Source of the DNA: Anaerolineaceae bacterium
GTDB taxonomy: Bacteria; Chloroflexota; Anaerolineae; Anaerolineales; Villigracilaceae
NCBI GenBank assembly: GCA_009885445.1
Contig: VFKQ01000180.1
Location: 1-7,240, forward strand
Direction: 5' to 3'
DNA length: 7,240 nucleotides
Part shown: in pieces, positions 1 to 6,569 of the stretch
Position numbering within the stretch: the first letter of the stretch is position 1
Layout of the letters: each line of letters opens with the position of its first letter
Position numbers and translations under genes: made by a program
The notes under the pieces: model-generated
Seen by the model: the letters and a program-made list of their open reading frames with translations, nothing else
Told to the model about the DNA's origin: nothing
The model's database searches: none

Positions 1-1360
1 CGCCGTTGAGATGTCCCTCAAGGATGGCGAGTTCCTCCTGCGGATCTTTGGTCTTGGCGAGGCGAGCCTCGGTGACGATGGTCTCGCAAAAAGTGGAGGC
101 GGTCTCGGCGAGGGTCATCGGCGTGTCTTGCTGAAGAATGGTCTTGTCAAATTGATAGGCGCACTCGTTGTGGAAGGCGTGACCGAGTTCGTGCGCGATG
201 GTGGAGATCTGGTCCGCGGAGCCATCGAAGTTGACGAAGATGCGGCTTTCCTTCACGGCTTCCACGCCCGCGCAGTATCCGCCGCCGCGCTTGCCCTCGC
301 GTTGTTCGGCGTCGAGCCAGTTATGGTCAAAGGCGCGTTTGGCGAAATTCGCGAGTTCGGGTGAGAAGTTTTTGAAGTGGGTCAGGATGAAATTTTTTGT
401 TTCATCGTAACTGACGATTCCTGCGCTGGCGCCGACGGGCGCGTACAAATCGTACCAGGCCAGTTTTTCTTTGCGGAGCAATTTGGCTTTGTGTTTGAAA
501 TATTTGCGGAAGAGCGGAAACGAATCCTGCATCGCGCCCATCATCGCGTCGAGGGTGGGACGGTCAATGCGCGACATATCTAACGCGGAATGCAGAGCGT
601 CCTTGCGGCCGCGACGTTTGTTGAGCGTGTTCACCTCGCCCTTCACGCCGTTGAGTGACGCAGCCAATACTTCACGGACAGAGTCCCAGGCTTTGTTTTC
701 GGCCTCGTAAGCGCGGCGGCGCACGTCGCCGTCCGCGTGCGTGCGCAGGTTGATCAGCGCGGGCATGGGCAACTTTTCGGTCTTGCCGTCCAGTTCAAAG
801 TCCACGCTGAGTTGCGAGGTGACGGTGCCCATCAATTTGCTCCACGCGTTGCCGCCGCTCAAGGTCAATTCGGCGGCGAGTCCTTCCAGGTCCTCGGTCA
901 TTAAATATTTGCTTTGTTCGGCGCCTTCTTTTAAATTGAAGGCGTGTGACATTGCCGAATTGTGATGTTTCACTGCTTCGTCCAATGCGGGTTCCACACG
1001 ACCCAACCAGGCCGTAAAGCGGACTCCCAACTTGCGCAACGGCACCGCGGCCTGCTCATACTCAGACTCGAGTTTCTTGGCGGCCTTGTCATGCGAGTTC
1101 GTGTCCACGTGAAAAGAGACGAAAGAGCCGACCGTGCTCGAGAGCGTGTACGTGTCGTTCATGCGCTCCACCACCTCGCCGATAATGGGTCCAAGTTGCG
1201 CGGGCGGAGTCTTGGCGTTGGTCTTGGTCACCACTTCGTCAAAAAAATCACCGAGGTCGGCGATTCTTTTTTTCATTTCAGCGAACGAGTTCGTAAATTC
1301 CTTCGATTCGAGCGAAGGGTAAATGTTGGTCAGGTCCCAGCGGGGGGCGGCAATCGGCAT
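1..1360 (-). CDS. pepF: M3-family oligoendopeptidase F-like zinc metallopeptidase (partial, C-terminus outside window)
   Basis: The minus strand reads open for 453 codons from an ATG at 1360 to the left edge; no stop is reached. The protein starts MPIAAPRWDLTNIYPSLES, the usual opening of PepF-like peptidases. It carries the zinc motif HELGH (residues 390-394, bases 179-193) inside the context FVNFDGSADQISTIAHELGH. A glutamate at residue 419, in TLAETASTF, fits the third zinc ligand. H390 and H394 bind zinc and E391 is the catalytic base in this family. The family is usually about 590-600 residues, so roughly the last 140 are missing, including the C-terminal His/Tyr substrate-binding residues. 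There is no signal peptide, which suggests a cytoplasmic enzyme that cleaves short peptides. The start is supported by AAGGAG (1368-1373) seven bases upstream. It is transcribed divergently from the 1498 gene. No frameshift is seen. Family assignment is secure; the exact subgroup (PepF versus another M3 clade-3 member) is inferred. Confidence 0.95.
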   Translation of the reverse strand, partial: MPIAAPRWDLTNIYPSLESKEFTNSFAEMKKRIADLGDFFDEVVTKTNAKTPPAQLGPIIGEVVERMNDTYTLSSTVGSFVSFHVDTNSHDKAAKKLESEYEQAAVPLRKLGVRFTAWLGRVEPALDEAVKHHNSAMSHAFNLKEGAEQSKYLMTEDLEGLAAELTLSGGNAWSKLMGTVTSQLSVDFELDGKTEKLPMPALINLRTHADGDVRRRAYEAENKAWDSVREVLAASLNGVKGEVNTLNKRRGRKDALHSALDMSRIDRPTLDAMMGAMQDSFPLFRKYFKHKAKLLRKEKLAWYDLYAPVGASAGIVSYDETKNFILTHFKNFSPELANFAKRAFDHNWLDAEQREGKRGGGYCAGVEAVKESRIFVNFDGSADQISTIAHELGHAFHNECAYQFDKTILQQDTPMTLAETASTFCETIVTEARLAKTKDPQEELAILEGHLNG

Positions 1361-1367
1361 GGAAGGT

Positions 1368-1398
1368 CTCCTTAAGGTGAGGTGCGGCAAGTATATCA
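1368..1398 (-). promoter_or_regulatory. Extended -10 promoter and ribosome binding site of the M3 peptidase gene
   Basis: On the minus strand TGATATACT (1398 down to 1390) is an extended -10 element, with the TG one base before TATACT. No good -35 is seen 16-18 bases upstream, as expected for an extended -10 promoter. Transcription would start near 1383 and give a leader of about 20 bases. The leader contains AAGGAG (1368-1373), seven bases from the ATG at 1360. The same TGATATACT string precedes dnaN. Confidence 0.5.
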
Positions 1399-1443
1399 AA
1401 TGAGGAAAAAGAGTCCCGCTACCAGAGAGGGATTTTAAGTAGC

Positions 1444-1490
1444 TTGTGTTTCTCCCGCAGAAGATATACAATCCCTTTGCATCACGGAGG
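1444..1490 (+). promoter_or_regulatory. Promoter and ribosome binding site of the 1498-3914 gene pair
   Basis: TTGTGT (1444-1449) and TACAAT (1467-1472) are separated by exactly 17 bases and resemble a sigma-70-type -35 and -10 (three and five of six matches). A start near 1479 would leave a leader of about 19 bases containing GGAGG (1486-1490), seven bases before the ATG at 1498. This placement also argues against the longer in-frame TTG start at 1444, because that TTG would lie inside the -35 box. The rest of the divergent gap (1399-1443) shows nothing further. Confidence 0.45.
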
Positions 1491-1497
1491 TATCCCC

Positions 1498-1983
1498 ATG
1501 AAACAAGACCGTTTCCTCACCTACATCCTAATTGGCATCGCTGCGCTGGTACTGATTGCCCTTGGCCTGTTCTTCGCGCGAGGCGATACAGCGCTCACTT
1601 ACGGCGCAGACGACACTCCCGAAGGCGTGGTACACAATTACATTGTCGCCGTCTTTCAAAAGGATTACGAAAAAGCCTATTCGTATCTCGCTGATAATGA
1701 AAACAAGCCCACGCTGGAGCAGTTCCGCCAGTCGTTTTTGCAGAATTCTGTCAATGCCGATAATGTCGGCGCAGACATTGGCGCGGCGGAACTCAACGGC
1801 AGTCGCGCCACGGTGACCATCTTCATTCAATACGGCAACAACGACCCGTTCTCCTCCGGCTATCGCAACGAAGAGCTGGCCTCGCTCGTCAAACAGAACG
1901 GCTCGTGGAGGATTGAACAAATGCCGTATAACTTTTGGGCCTATGAGTGGTATCAATCCATACCCACCCCCTTTAAGCCCTGA
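1498..1983 (+). CDS. Small membrane-anchored protein with an NTF2-like extracytoplasmic domain, function unknown
   Basis: This 161-residue protein has one hydrophobic helix at residues 7-27 (LTYILIGIAALVLIALGLFF), preceded by short charged MKQDR. No lipobox cysteine is present, so it is probably an N-terminal anchor with the rest outside the membrane. Residues 40-85 (TPEGVVHNYIVAVFQKDYEKAYSYL onward, in part) look like the opening helices of NTF2/DUF4878-like folds, where a domain starts with a helix enabling a cone-shaped pocket. Residues 102-111 (SRATVTIFIQ) and 127-142 (ELASLVKQNGSWRIEQ) fit the later beta strands, the second being the typical 'V..GSWRI' strand of such domains. The start at 1498 is chosen over the in-frame TTG at 1444 because GGAGG lies seven bases upstream and the longer version would overlap the promoter. 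It ends 14 bases before the DUF5671-like gene, so the two are very likely one operon. The fold is inferred from pattern only; no catalytic residues are recognised. Confidence 0.85.
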   Translation: MKQDRFLTYILIGIAALVLIALGLFFARGDTALTYGADDTPEGVVHNYIVAVFQKDYEKAYSYLADNENKPTLEQFRQSFLQNSVNADNVGADIGAAELNGSRATVTIFIQYGNNDPFSSGYRNEELASLVKQNGSWRIEQMPYNFWAYEWYQSIPTPFKP

Positions 1984-1995
1984 CCGCGGAGGTCA
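1981..1995 (+). promoter_or_regulatory. Hairpin joining the stop codon and the next gene's Shine-Dalgarno (possible translational coupling)
   Basis: TGACC (1981-1985) and GGTCA (1991-1995) form a perfect 5-bp stem around GCGGA. The TGA is the stop codon of the upstream gene. The GGAGG Shine-Dalgarno of the downstream gene (1988-1992) sits in the loop and the 3' arm, five bases from the ATG at 1998. A ribosome terminating at this TGA would melt the stem and free the site. The hairpin is seen directly; coupling is inference, and a 5-bp stem is only modestly stable. Confidence 0.4.
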
Positions 1996-1997
1996 AC

Positions 1998-3914
1998 ATG
2001 CGCACCGTTCGACGCCTCTATTTTTATGCCGTTGCATTCATCTCTTTTGAAGTTGTCTTATGGGGGTTGATCGGCCTGTTGCGCAGTATGCTTGCGCCGG
2101 GCATTGGCGCCGGTGGGGGCGACGCGCTCGCGCAGGCCCTCTCGCTCATCCTCATCGGCGTGCCCATCTTCGCCCTGCATTGGTTGTGGTCGCAACGCTC
2201 CGCCAGCGCAGACGCCGAAGAGCGCACCGCTTTGTTGCGCGCTATCTTCCTCTACGCGATTCTATTCGCTATCCTGATTCCCATCGTCAACAATCTACTC
2301 GCCCTGTTGGAGCGCATCCTGCTGACTGTCACTGGGCTTGACACTTTTCGGGCGCTCATCGGCGCGGGTCAAACGTGGACCGATAACGGGGTCGCTGTTT
2401 TCTTGAACGGGGTCGGCGCCTGGTATTTTTCCGGCATCCTGCGCCGCAACTGGTCCGCGCTCAGCGACACCGAAAACTTCGCCGACATGCGCCGCCTGTA
2501 TCGTTATGTCTGGGTGCTGTGCGGCCTGCTCATTGTGGTGCTCGGCCTAGAACAGATTCTGCGCTACATTTTATATGTGCCGGTGCAAACGCTGGGCGTG
2601 TTCAACCGTGAGCAGTTCATTAACGGCTTATCCTTCCTGCTGGTGGGCGGCCCCATTTGGTTTGTAGCGTGGAAGGCCTGCCAGTCCGCCATCTTCCAGC
2701 GCGGTGAAGGAGACTCGAATCTGCGCCTCGGTGTGCTTTATCTTTTAAGTTTTGGCGGCGTGGCTGTGGTGCTCTCCTCCGTGGGCATTGTGGTGAACAT
2801 GTTTCTACGCTGGGTTTTGGGCGAGATGTTCAGCGCACAGGAATTTCTGCGCGACAGCACGGGCGCCATCTCTATCGCGATTCCATTTGGAATCATCTGG
2901 GCCTACTTCGGTCATTGGTTGAAGCATGATGTAAATATTCTGCACAATGAAGCCCGCCGCGAGGGAATGCGCCGCCTATACAACTACACGCTTTCGTTCG
3001 CGGGGTTGGTTACTGCAACGGTCGGTTTGATTTTCCTCTTCGCCTTCATAATAGATGTTCTCATCGGCACCCAGATCTGGGGCGCGGACTTGCGCGTCCG
3101 CCTTTCGGGTGCGCTGGCCACTCTGTTAATCGGCATGCCTCTCTGGCTGGCGAATTGGCGACCAATGCAGACGCAGGCTCTTTCCACGGCCGGTGCGGGT
3201 GGCTTTGCCCGTCGCTCGGTGGTGCGCAAAACGTATCTCTATCTCGTGCTATTCGGCGCGGTCATCGGCGGCATGATCTCTGCGGTGACGGTGGTCTATC
3301 GCTTTTTACAAGCCGCGCTGGGTAGTGCCCCGCTGGACGTAGTCGGCCTGTTCGATTCACTGCAAGTGTTGCTTGTCTTTTCCGTCTTGCTGGCCTACCA
3401 TTTTTATTGTCTGCGCTCCGATGGCTTTGAAACGGCGCGCGCATTACTGGAGCGCCATGAGAAATTTGGCGCGCTCGTTTTCGAGCGCAGTGGAAGCGGC
3501 TTCGGGGAGGCTATCCGCTCCTCGTTGGGCACCCAGGCCCAAGGTCTGCCAGTGACCGTTGTGGTTGCGGATGCCGAAATGCCCAAAGAGGCCGAGTCGG
3601 CTCGGGCGCTGATTCTTCCGTCTGACGTGGCGCTTAATCCGCCCGCCGCGTTGCGCGCTTTTCTTCAAAAGTTTGAAGGTCAGCGCGTGATCGTGGAAGT
3701 GGAAGCAGAAAAAACATTTTGGGTGGATGCGCAGCGCAAACCTGCTGAGGCTGCGGCCGTTCTTGTTCGACAATTAAGTGAAGGGCAGGAAGTGAAACAA
3801 AGCCGCGGTGCAAGCGGCGCGTGGCTGATTGTGGTTTATGTTTTTGCGGCTTTGTTTGCGCTGCAGTTGTTGTTCATCCTGCTGTCCATCGGGATTCAAG
3901 CCATCGTTTATTAG
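1998..3914 (+). CDS. Polytopic membrane protein with three 160-residue DUF5671-type repeats plus a soluble domain
   Basis: The 638-residue protein has about 12 membrane helices in residues 8-472, a soluble region at about 475-608, and a last helix at 609-633. The motif RRLY recurs at residues 5, 165 and 325, exactly 160 apart. A weaker half-unit start with LY lies between (85-86, 247-248, 414-415), giving six two-helix units. Units end in aromatic-rich segments: PIFALHWLWSQR (56-67), PIWFVAWKACQ (219-229), GIIWAYFGHWLKH (298-310) and PLWLANWRPMQ (381-391). This pattern matches what I recall of DUF5671, a family without known biochemical function. Basic residues cluster before each unit, so the N-terminus and the 475-608 domain are probably cytoplasmic and the extreme C-terminus outside. 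The soluble domain has alternating strand/helix character (PVTVVVADAE at 518-527, RVIVEVEAE at 563-571) but no motif I recognise. The start at 1998 follows GGAGG by five bases. It follows the anchored 161-residue protein by 14 bases, suggesting joint function. Confidence 0.88.
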   Translation: MRTVRRLYFYAVAFISFEVVLWGLIGLLRSMLAPGIGAGGGDALAQALSLILIGVPIFALHWLWSQRSASADAEERTALLRAIFLYAILFAILIPIVNNLLALLERILLTVTGLDTFRALIGAGQTWTDNGVAVFLNGVGAWYFSGILRRNWSALSDTENFADMRRLYRYVWVLCGLLIVVLGLEQILRYILYVPVQTLGVFNREQFINGLSFLLVGGPIWFVAWKACQSAIFQRGEGDSNLRLGVLYLLSFGGVAVVLSSVGIVVNMFLRWVLGEMFSAQEFLRDSTGAISIAIPFGIIWAYFGHWLKHDVNILHNEARREGMRRLYNYTLSFAGLVTATVGLIFLFAFIIDVLIGTQIWGADLRVRLSGALATLLIGMPLWLANWRPMQTQALSTAGAGGFARRSVVRKTYLYLVLFGAVIGGMISAVTVVYRFLQAALGSAPLDVVGLFDSLQVLLVFSVLLAYHFYCLRSDGFETARALLERHEKFGALVFERSGSGFGEAIRSSLGTQAQGLPVTVVVADAEMPKEAESARALILPSDVALNPPAALRAFLQKFEGQRVIVEVEAEKTFWVDAQRKPAEAAAVLVRQLSEGQEVKQSRGASGAWLIVVYVFAALFALQLLFILLSIGIQAIVY

Positions 3915-3934
3915 TGAAGATATTATGCGATGTC

Positions 3935-3968
3935 TGATATACTTTTGAAAATTATTTTACAGAAGAGG
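3935..3968 (+). promoter_or_regulatory. Extended -10 promoter and ribosome binding site of dnaN
   Basis: TGATATACT (3935-3943) is an extended -10 element in the 62-base gap before dnaN. The hexamer 17 bases further up (TGAAGA, 3915-3920) is a poor -35. AAGAGG (3963-3968) is a ribosome binding site eight bases before the ATG at 3977. No terminator is visible after the 3914 stop, so read-through from the upstream pair is also possible. Confidence 0.5.
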
Positions 3969-3976
3969 CACAGGCT

Positions 3977-5110
3977 ATGAAAGTTACCGTCCTTCAAGAG
4001 AATCTGGCTCGCGGTTTGGGCATTGTCTCACGCGCTGTTTCGCCGCGCAGTACTTTGCCAGTGCTGGCCAATGTTTTGGTTGCCACTGACGAAGGCCGTC
4101 TGCGCCTCTCGGCCACTAATTTAGAGATGGGCATCACCTGCTGGATTGCGGCGCGCATTGAGCAGGATGGCTCGACGACCGTGCCCGCGCGCACATTTTT
4201 AGATCTGGTCAACACCTTCCCCGGCGACCAGGTGCAACTTGCGCTGGACGTGAAGACTCAAAATTTACATCTGCGCTCGGGCGCATCAAACACTGACATC
4301 AAGTGCATTGACGCGCAAGAGTTCCCGCCCCTGCCCGTGCCTGACATGGACGGGGCCATTCATTTAAACGTGGTTGATTTCAAAGAGATGATTCGTCAGG
4401 TGGCCTTTGCCGCCTCGACGGATGAAGCCCGCCCGGTTTTGATGGGTGTGCTGATGAACGTGGAAAAAGATAAAGTGACCATGGCCGCCGCAGACGGGTT
4501 CCGCCTCTCGGTGCGCTCGGCGGTTTTGTCCTCGCCCGCTGTCCGCGCGGTGACGGCCGTTATTCCGGCGCGCGCGCTGAACGAGCTGGCGCGCATCGCC
4601 ACCGACGCTGAAGAGATGATTTCGATGGTCATCCCCAAGGGGCGCGGACAGGTCGTCTTCCGCGTCAAAGACGTGGAGCTGGCTTCGCAATTAATAGACG
4701 GCGCCTTCCCCGATTATCACCAGATCATCCCGCGCAGTTACAAGTCGCGCACATTGGTTTCGACGGCCTCATTGTTGAAGGCTTGCAAGCAGGCCGAGAT
4801 TTTTGCGCGTGAAGGTTCGAATGTGGCGCGTCTCGATATCAAAGCCGCAAACGGCGGCGCGACTCCCGGCGAAGTGGAAATCTCGGCCACCTCTGAAGAG
4901 ACTGGCAAAAACGAAACCATCGTCGAAGCCACGGTGGACGGCGACGGTGTGTTGATCGCCTTCAATGTCAAATTTTTGCGCGAGGTGTTGGAAGTGATCA
5001 AGACGCCCAACGTGGCGCTCGAAACTTCTGCGGCCAACGCGCCGGGGGTCGTGCGCCCGGTGGGCGATGATGATTTTCTGCACGTGATTATGCCCATGCA
5101 TCTGGGCTAG
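3977..5110 (+). CDS. dnaN: DNA polymerase III subunit beta (sliding clamp)
   Basis: This is the ring-shaped clamp that tethers DNA polymerase III and repair enzymes to DNA in the cytoplasm; it acts as a homodimer. The 377 residues match the normal family length (about 365-380) and cover three domains at roughly 1-122, 128-245 and 246-377. Recognisable signatures are RSTLPVLANVLV (24-35), the second-domain ASTDEARPVLMGV (146-158) followed by AADGFRLSVRSA (171-182), LIDGAFPDYHQIIP (239-252), FNVKFLREVL (330-339) and the C-terminal VIMPMHLG (370-377). The MPM near the C-terminus belongs to the hydrophobic pocket that binds client peptides in known clamps. The protein ends one residue beyond the usual final leucine, with a glycine. 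The start is supported by AAGAGG eight bases upstream. Neither dnaA nor recF, its common partners, lies beside it; instead it follows a membrane-protein gene and faces a histidine kinase gene across a shared terminator. Confidence 0.98.
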   Translation: MKVTVLQENLARGLGIVSRAVSPRSTLPVLANVLVATDEGRLRLSATNLEMGITCWIAARIEQDGSTTVPARTFLDLVNTFPGDQVQLALDVKTQNLHLRSGASNTDIKCIDAQEFPPLPVPDMDGAIHLNVVDFKEMIRQVAFAASTDEARPVLMGVLMNVEKDKVTMAAADGFRLSVRSAVLSSPAVRAVTAVIPARALNELARIATDAEEMISMVIPKGRGQVVFRVKDVELASQLIDGAFPDYHQIIPRSYKSRTLVSTASLLKACKQAEIFAREGSNVARLDIKAANGGATPGEVEISATSEETGKNETIVEATVDGDGVLIAFNVKFLREVLEVIKTPNVALETSAANAPGVVRPVGDDDFLHVIMPMHLG

Positions 5111-5133
5111 GCAGGAAAAAAAGTCGAAGGTTA

Positions 5134-5177
5134 AAAAAAGAAACGTCCTCGCAGTTCAGCGAGGACGTTTCTTTTTT
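5134..5177. terminator. Bidirectional rho-independent terminator between dnaN and the histidine kinase gene
   Basis: Bases 5134-5152 and 5159-5177 are perfect reverse complements (19 bp) around the loop AGTTCA. The core GAAACGTCCTCGC / GCGAGGACGTTTC is flanked by an A run on the left (5133-5139) and a T run on the right (5172-5177). The structure therefore gives a hairpin followed by a U tract on either strand. It lies 23 bases after the dnaN stop and 11 bases after the kinase stop at 5189 read on the minus strand, exactly where one terminator would serve both convergent genes. Confidence 0.93.
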
Positions 5178-5188
5178 AGCGCAATCGT

Positions 5189-6451
5189 TTATGCGCCCGC
5201 GCTCGGCAGGCGGATTTTGAACGTCGCGCCTGTGCCGTCGCCATCACTCTCGGCCCAGATTTTTCCTCCCTGTGCGTGAATCAGGCCGCGGGCAATGGCA
5301 AGCCCCAACCCCAGTCCGCCGTAGCGACGCGTCAGTGGCGGCTCGCCCTGTTTGAATTCGCGGAAGATGCGTTCGAGATTCTCCTGCGAGATGCCGAGTC
5401 CGTTATCCTGGATCCACAGCAACACGCCATCTTTATCTTCGCGCGCGCCCAGAATGATTTGTTCGCCAATGGGTGAAAAGCGAATGGCGTTGTTCAAAAC
5501 ATTAATGAGGGCCGAGATGGTTTTACCCGAATCCACTTTCACGTTGATTTTTTTTTCGGGCATGTCGAAAACGAGGCGTTGCGCCTTCGCTTCCGCCAGA
5601 GATTGCACTTCCTGTCGCGCCGATTCCAATAACTCTTGAGCGGCCACAGATTTGGTGCGATACATCAGCCCATCCGTTTCAAGCAGGGTCAGGTTGGTCA
5701 TATCTTCCACGAGCGAGCGCATTTGCAGGGCGGCGTTCAACACGTGCGTGGCGTGGTCTGAAAGTTCGCCTTGCGAATCTTCGCGCAAGAAAGTTGCGTA
5801 CCCAATGATGATTCCCAAAGGACTGCGTAACTCATGCGAAGCAATATTGAGAAAATCATTCTTCAATCGGTCGGCTTCGTTGGCCTTGTCTAACGCATGT
5901 TCAAGCGCCTGCACCAGCCGCGCGTTGTTTATCGCAACCGCGGCCAGCGAAGCGATGATGCTCAATAGCGACTCGTCATCGCTGGTAAAAATACCGTCAT
6001 TTTTATTGAGCGCCTCGATCACTCCCGTCAATCGCTCGTGAATGCGCATCGGCACGCCCAACAGCGAATGGACGCTGATGCCAGTTTGTTGCGCAACTAC
6101 AGCATAATGACGCGGGTCAGTGGCCGCGTCATTGATTATGATGGATTGATTCGTGCGAAAAACAGTGCCCGCAAGACTCTTCTCAATTGGCACTTCGATG
6201 CGCCTGAGTTGATCCGCGTCCGCGCCGCTGGTGGCCGCAAAAAACAGATGCGGTTGTTTTTCGTCATACAACAAAATGGACGCGGTCGCGCAACCCAACA
6301 ACTCTGCGGCGGTATGAATAATCAAATTGAGCAACTCATCGAGTTTCAATGTTGAATTCAGGCGCACACTTAATTCAACCAGACGGCTCATTCTGTTGAG
6401 CGTGTCCTGATTGGATTGAGATGCTGGCAGGGGATTCGCTTTCGGAGACAT
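5189..6451 (-). CDS. Soluble GAF-domain sensor histidine kinase
   Basis: The 420-residue protein has a GAF sensor domain at about 30-180 (helical opening LDELLNLIIHTAAELL at 38-53, then ATASILLYDE and the closing FTSDDESLLSIIASLAAVAINNA). A HisKA helix follows with the H-box SHELRSPL, phospho-acceptor H206. The ATPase domain has an N-box with N317 and N321 (NVLNNAIRFSP), a G1-box DNGLGI (349-354), an F-box around FREFKQGE (363-370), and a G2-box YGGLGLGL (377-384). All residues needed for autophosphorylation are present. No membrane helix or signal peptide is seen, so it should sense a cytoplasmic ligand or a redox or light-type cue through the GAF domain; the ligand is unknown and no cysteine pair or bilin motif is evident. 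No response regulator is in the window, so it is an orphan here. The start at 6451 lacks a Shine-Dalgarno but sits where a leaderless transcript would begin; Met21 (6391) is an alternative start. Confidence 0.95.
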   Translation of the reverse strand: MSPKANPLPASQSNQDTLNRMSRLVELSVRLNSTLKLDELLNLIIHTAAELLGCATASILLYDEKQPHLFFAATSGADADQLRRIEVPIEKSLAGTVFRTNQSIIINDAATDPRHYAVVAQQTGISVHSLLGVPMRIHERLTGVIEALNKNDGIFTSDDESLLSIIASLAAVAINNARLVQALEHALDKANEADRLKNDFLNIASHELRSPLGIIIGYATFLREDSQGELSDHATHVLNAALQMRSLVEDMTNLTLLETDGLMYRTKSVAAQELLESARQEVQSLAEAKAQRLVFDMPEKKINVKVDSGKTISALINVLNNAIRFSPIGEQIILGAREDKDGVLLWIQDNGLGISQENLERIFREFKQGEPPLTRRYGGLGLGLAIARGLIHAQGGKIWAESDGDGTGATFKIRLPSAGA

Positions 6452-6486
6452 GCTTATAGTTTAGTCACATTTCGCCTTGACTGCAA
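6452..6486 (-). promoter_or_regulatory. Promoter placing the kinase ATG at or near the transcription start (leaderless candidate)
   Basis: On the minus strand TTGCAG (6486-6481) and TAAACT (6463-6458) are separated by 17 bases. The -10 fits TANNNT and ends six bases before the ATG at 6451, so transcription would begin at or within a base or two of the start codon. No purine-rich ribosome binding site lies between the -10 and the ATG. The -35 matches only three of six consensus bases. Confidence 0.4.
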
Positions 6487-6504
6487 CAGCCAATTTGTCA
6501 TTTG

Positions 6505-6541
6505 AATATAGAATATTTGTTCTATTTATTTTTGGAACAAA
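6505..6541. repeat. AT-rich inverted repeats upstream of the kinase promoter
   Basis: AATAT (6505-6509) and ATATT (6513-6517) form a palindrome around AGA. TTTGTTC (6516-6522) and GAACAAA (6535-6541) form a second, wider inverted repeat with a 12-base centre. Both lie 19 or more bases upstream of the kinase -35 in a conspicuously AT-rich stretch. They could be an operator or an UP-like element; nothing proves either, and short palindromes are common in AT-rich DNA. Confidence 0.25.
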
Positions 6542-6569
6542 AACGAGGACGCGTTCGCAACGTCCCCGT
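6539..6569 (-). terminator. Rho-independent terminator of the CPBP protease gene
   Basis: Read on the minus strand, ACGGGGACG (6569-6561) and CGTCCTCGT (6551-6543) pair as a 9-bp stem with one G-U wobble around a 9-base loop. The stem is followed directly by a T run (complement of A 6539-6543). It lies about 50 bases downstream of the stop codon at 6618. The intervening 6570-6617 is GC-rich untranslated DNA containing the small palindrome GCCCA-ACC-TGGGC. Confidence 0.7.

Noticed and set aside
11..1375. Several plus-strand open frames across the peptidase gene
   Set aside because: The minus strand encodes an uninterrupted peptidase with a full zinc motif. The plus-strand frames have low-complexity translations with no family resemblance.
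1401..1440. Possible hairpin TCCC...GGGA in the divergent promoter region
   Set aside because: Only four base pairs with an 11-base loop; not distinguishable from chance.
1444..1497. N-terminal extension of the 1498 gene from a TTG at 1444
   Set aside because: It would start inside the -35 candidate, has no ribosome binding site, and adds an arginine-rich stretch before an otherwise normal anchor. The ATG at 1498 has GGAGG at good spacing.
4364..5101. Minus-strand open frames opposite dnaN
   Set aside because: They are antisense shadows of a strongly conserved gene in GC-rich DNA, with no ribosome binding sites and no recognisable domains.
5134..5177. The 19-bp inverted repeat as an attC site or transposon end
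   Set aside because: It has poly-A and poly-T flanks, a 6-base loop and sits between two converging stop codons, all typical of a terminator. No integrase or transposase is nearby.
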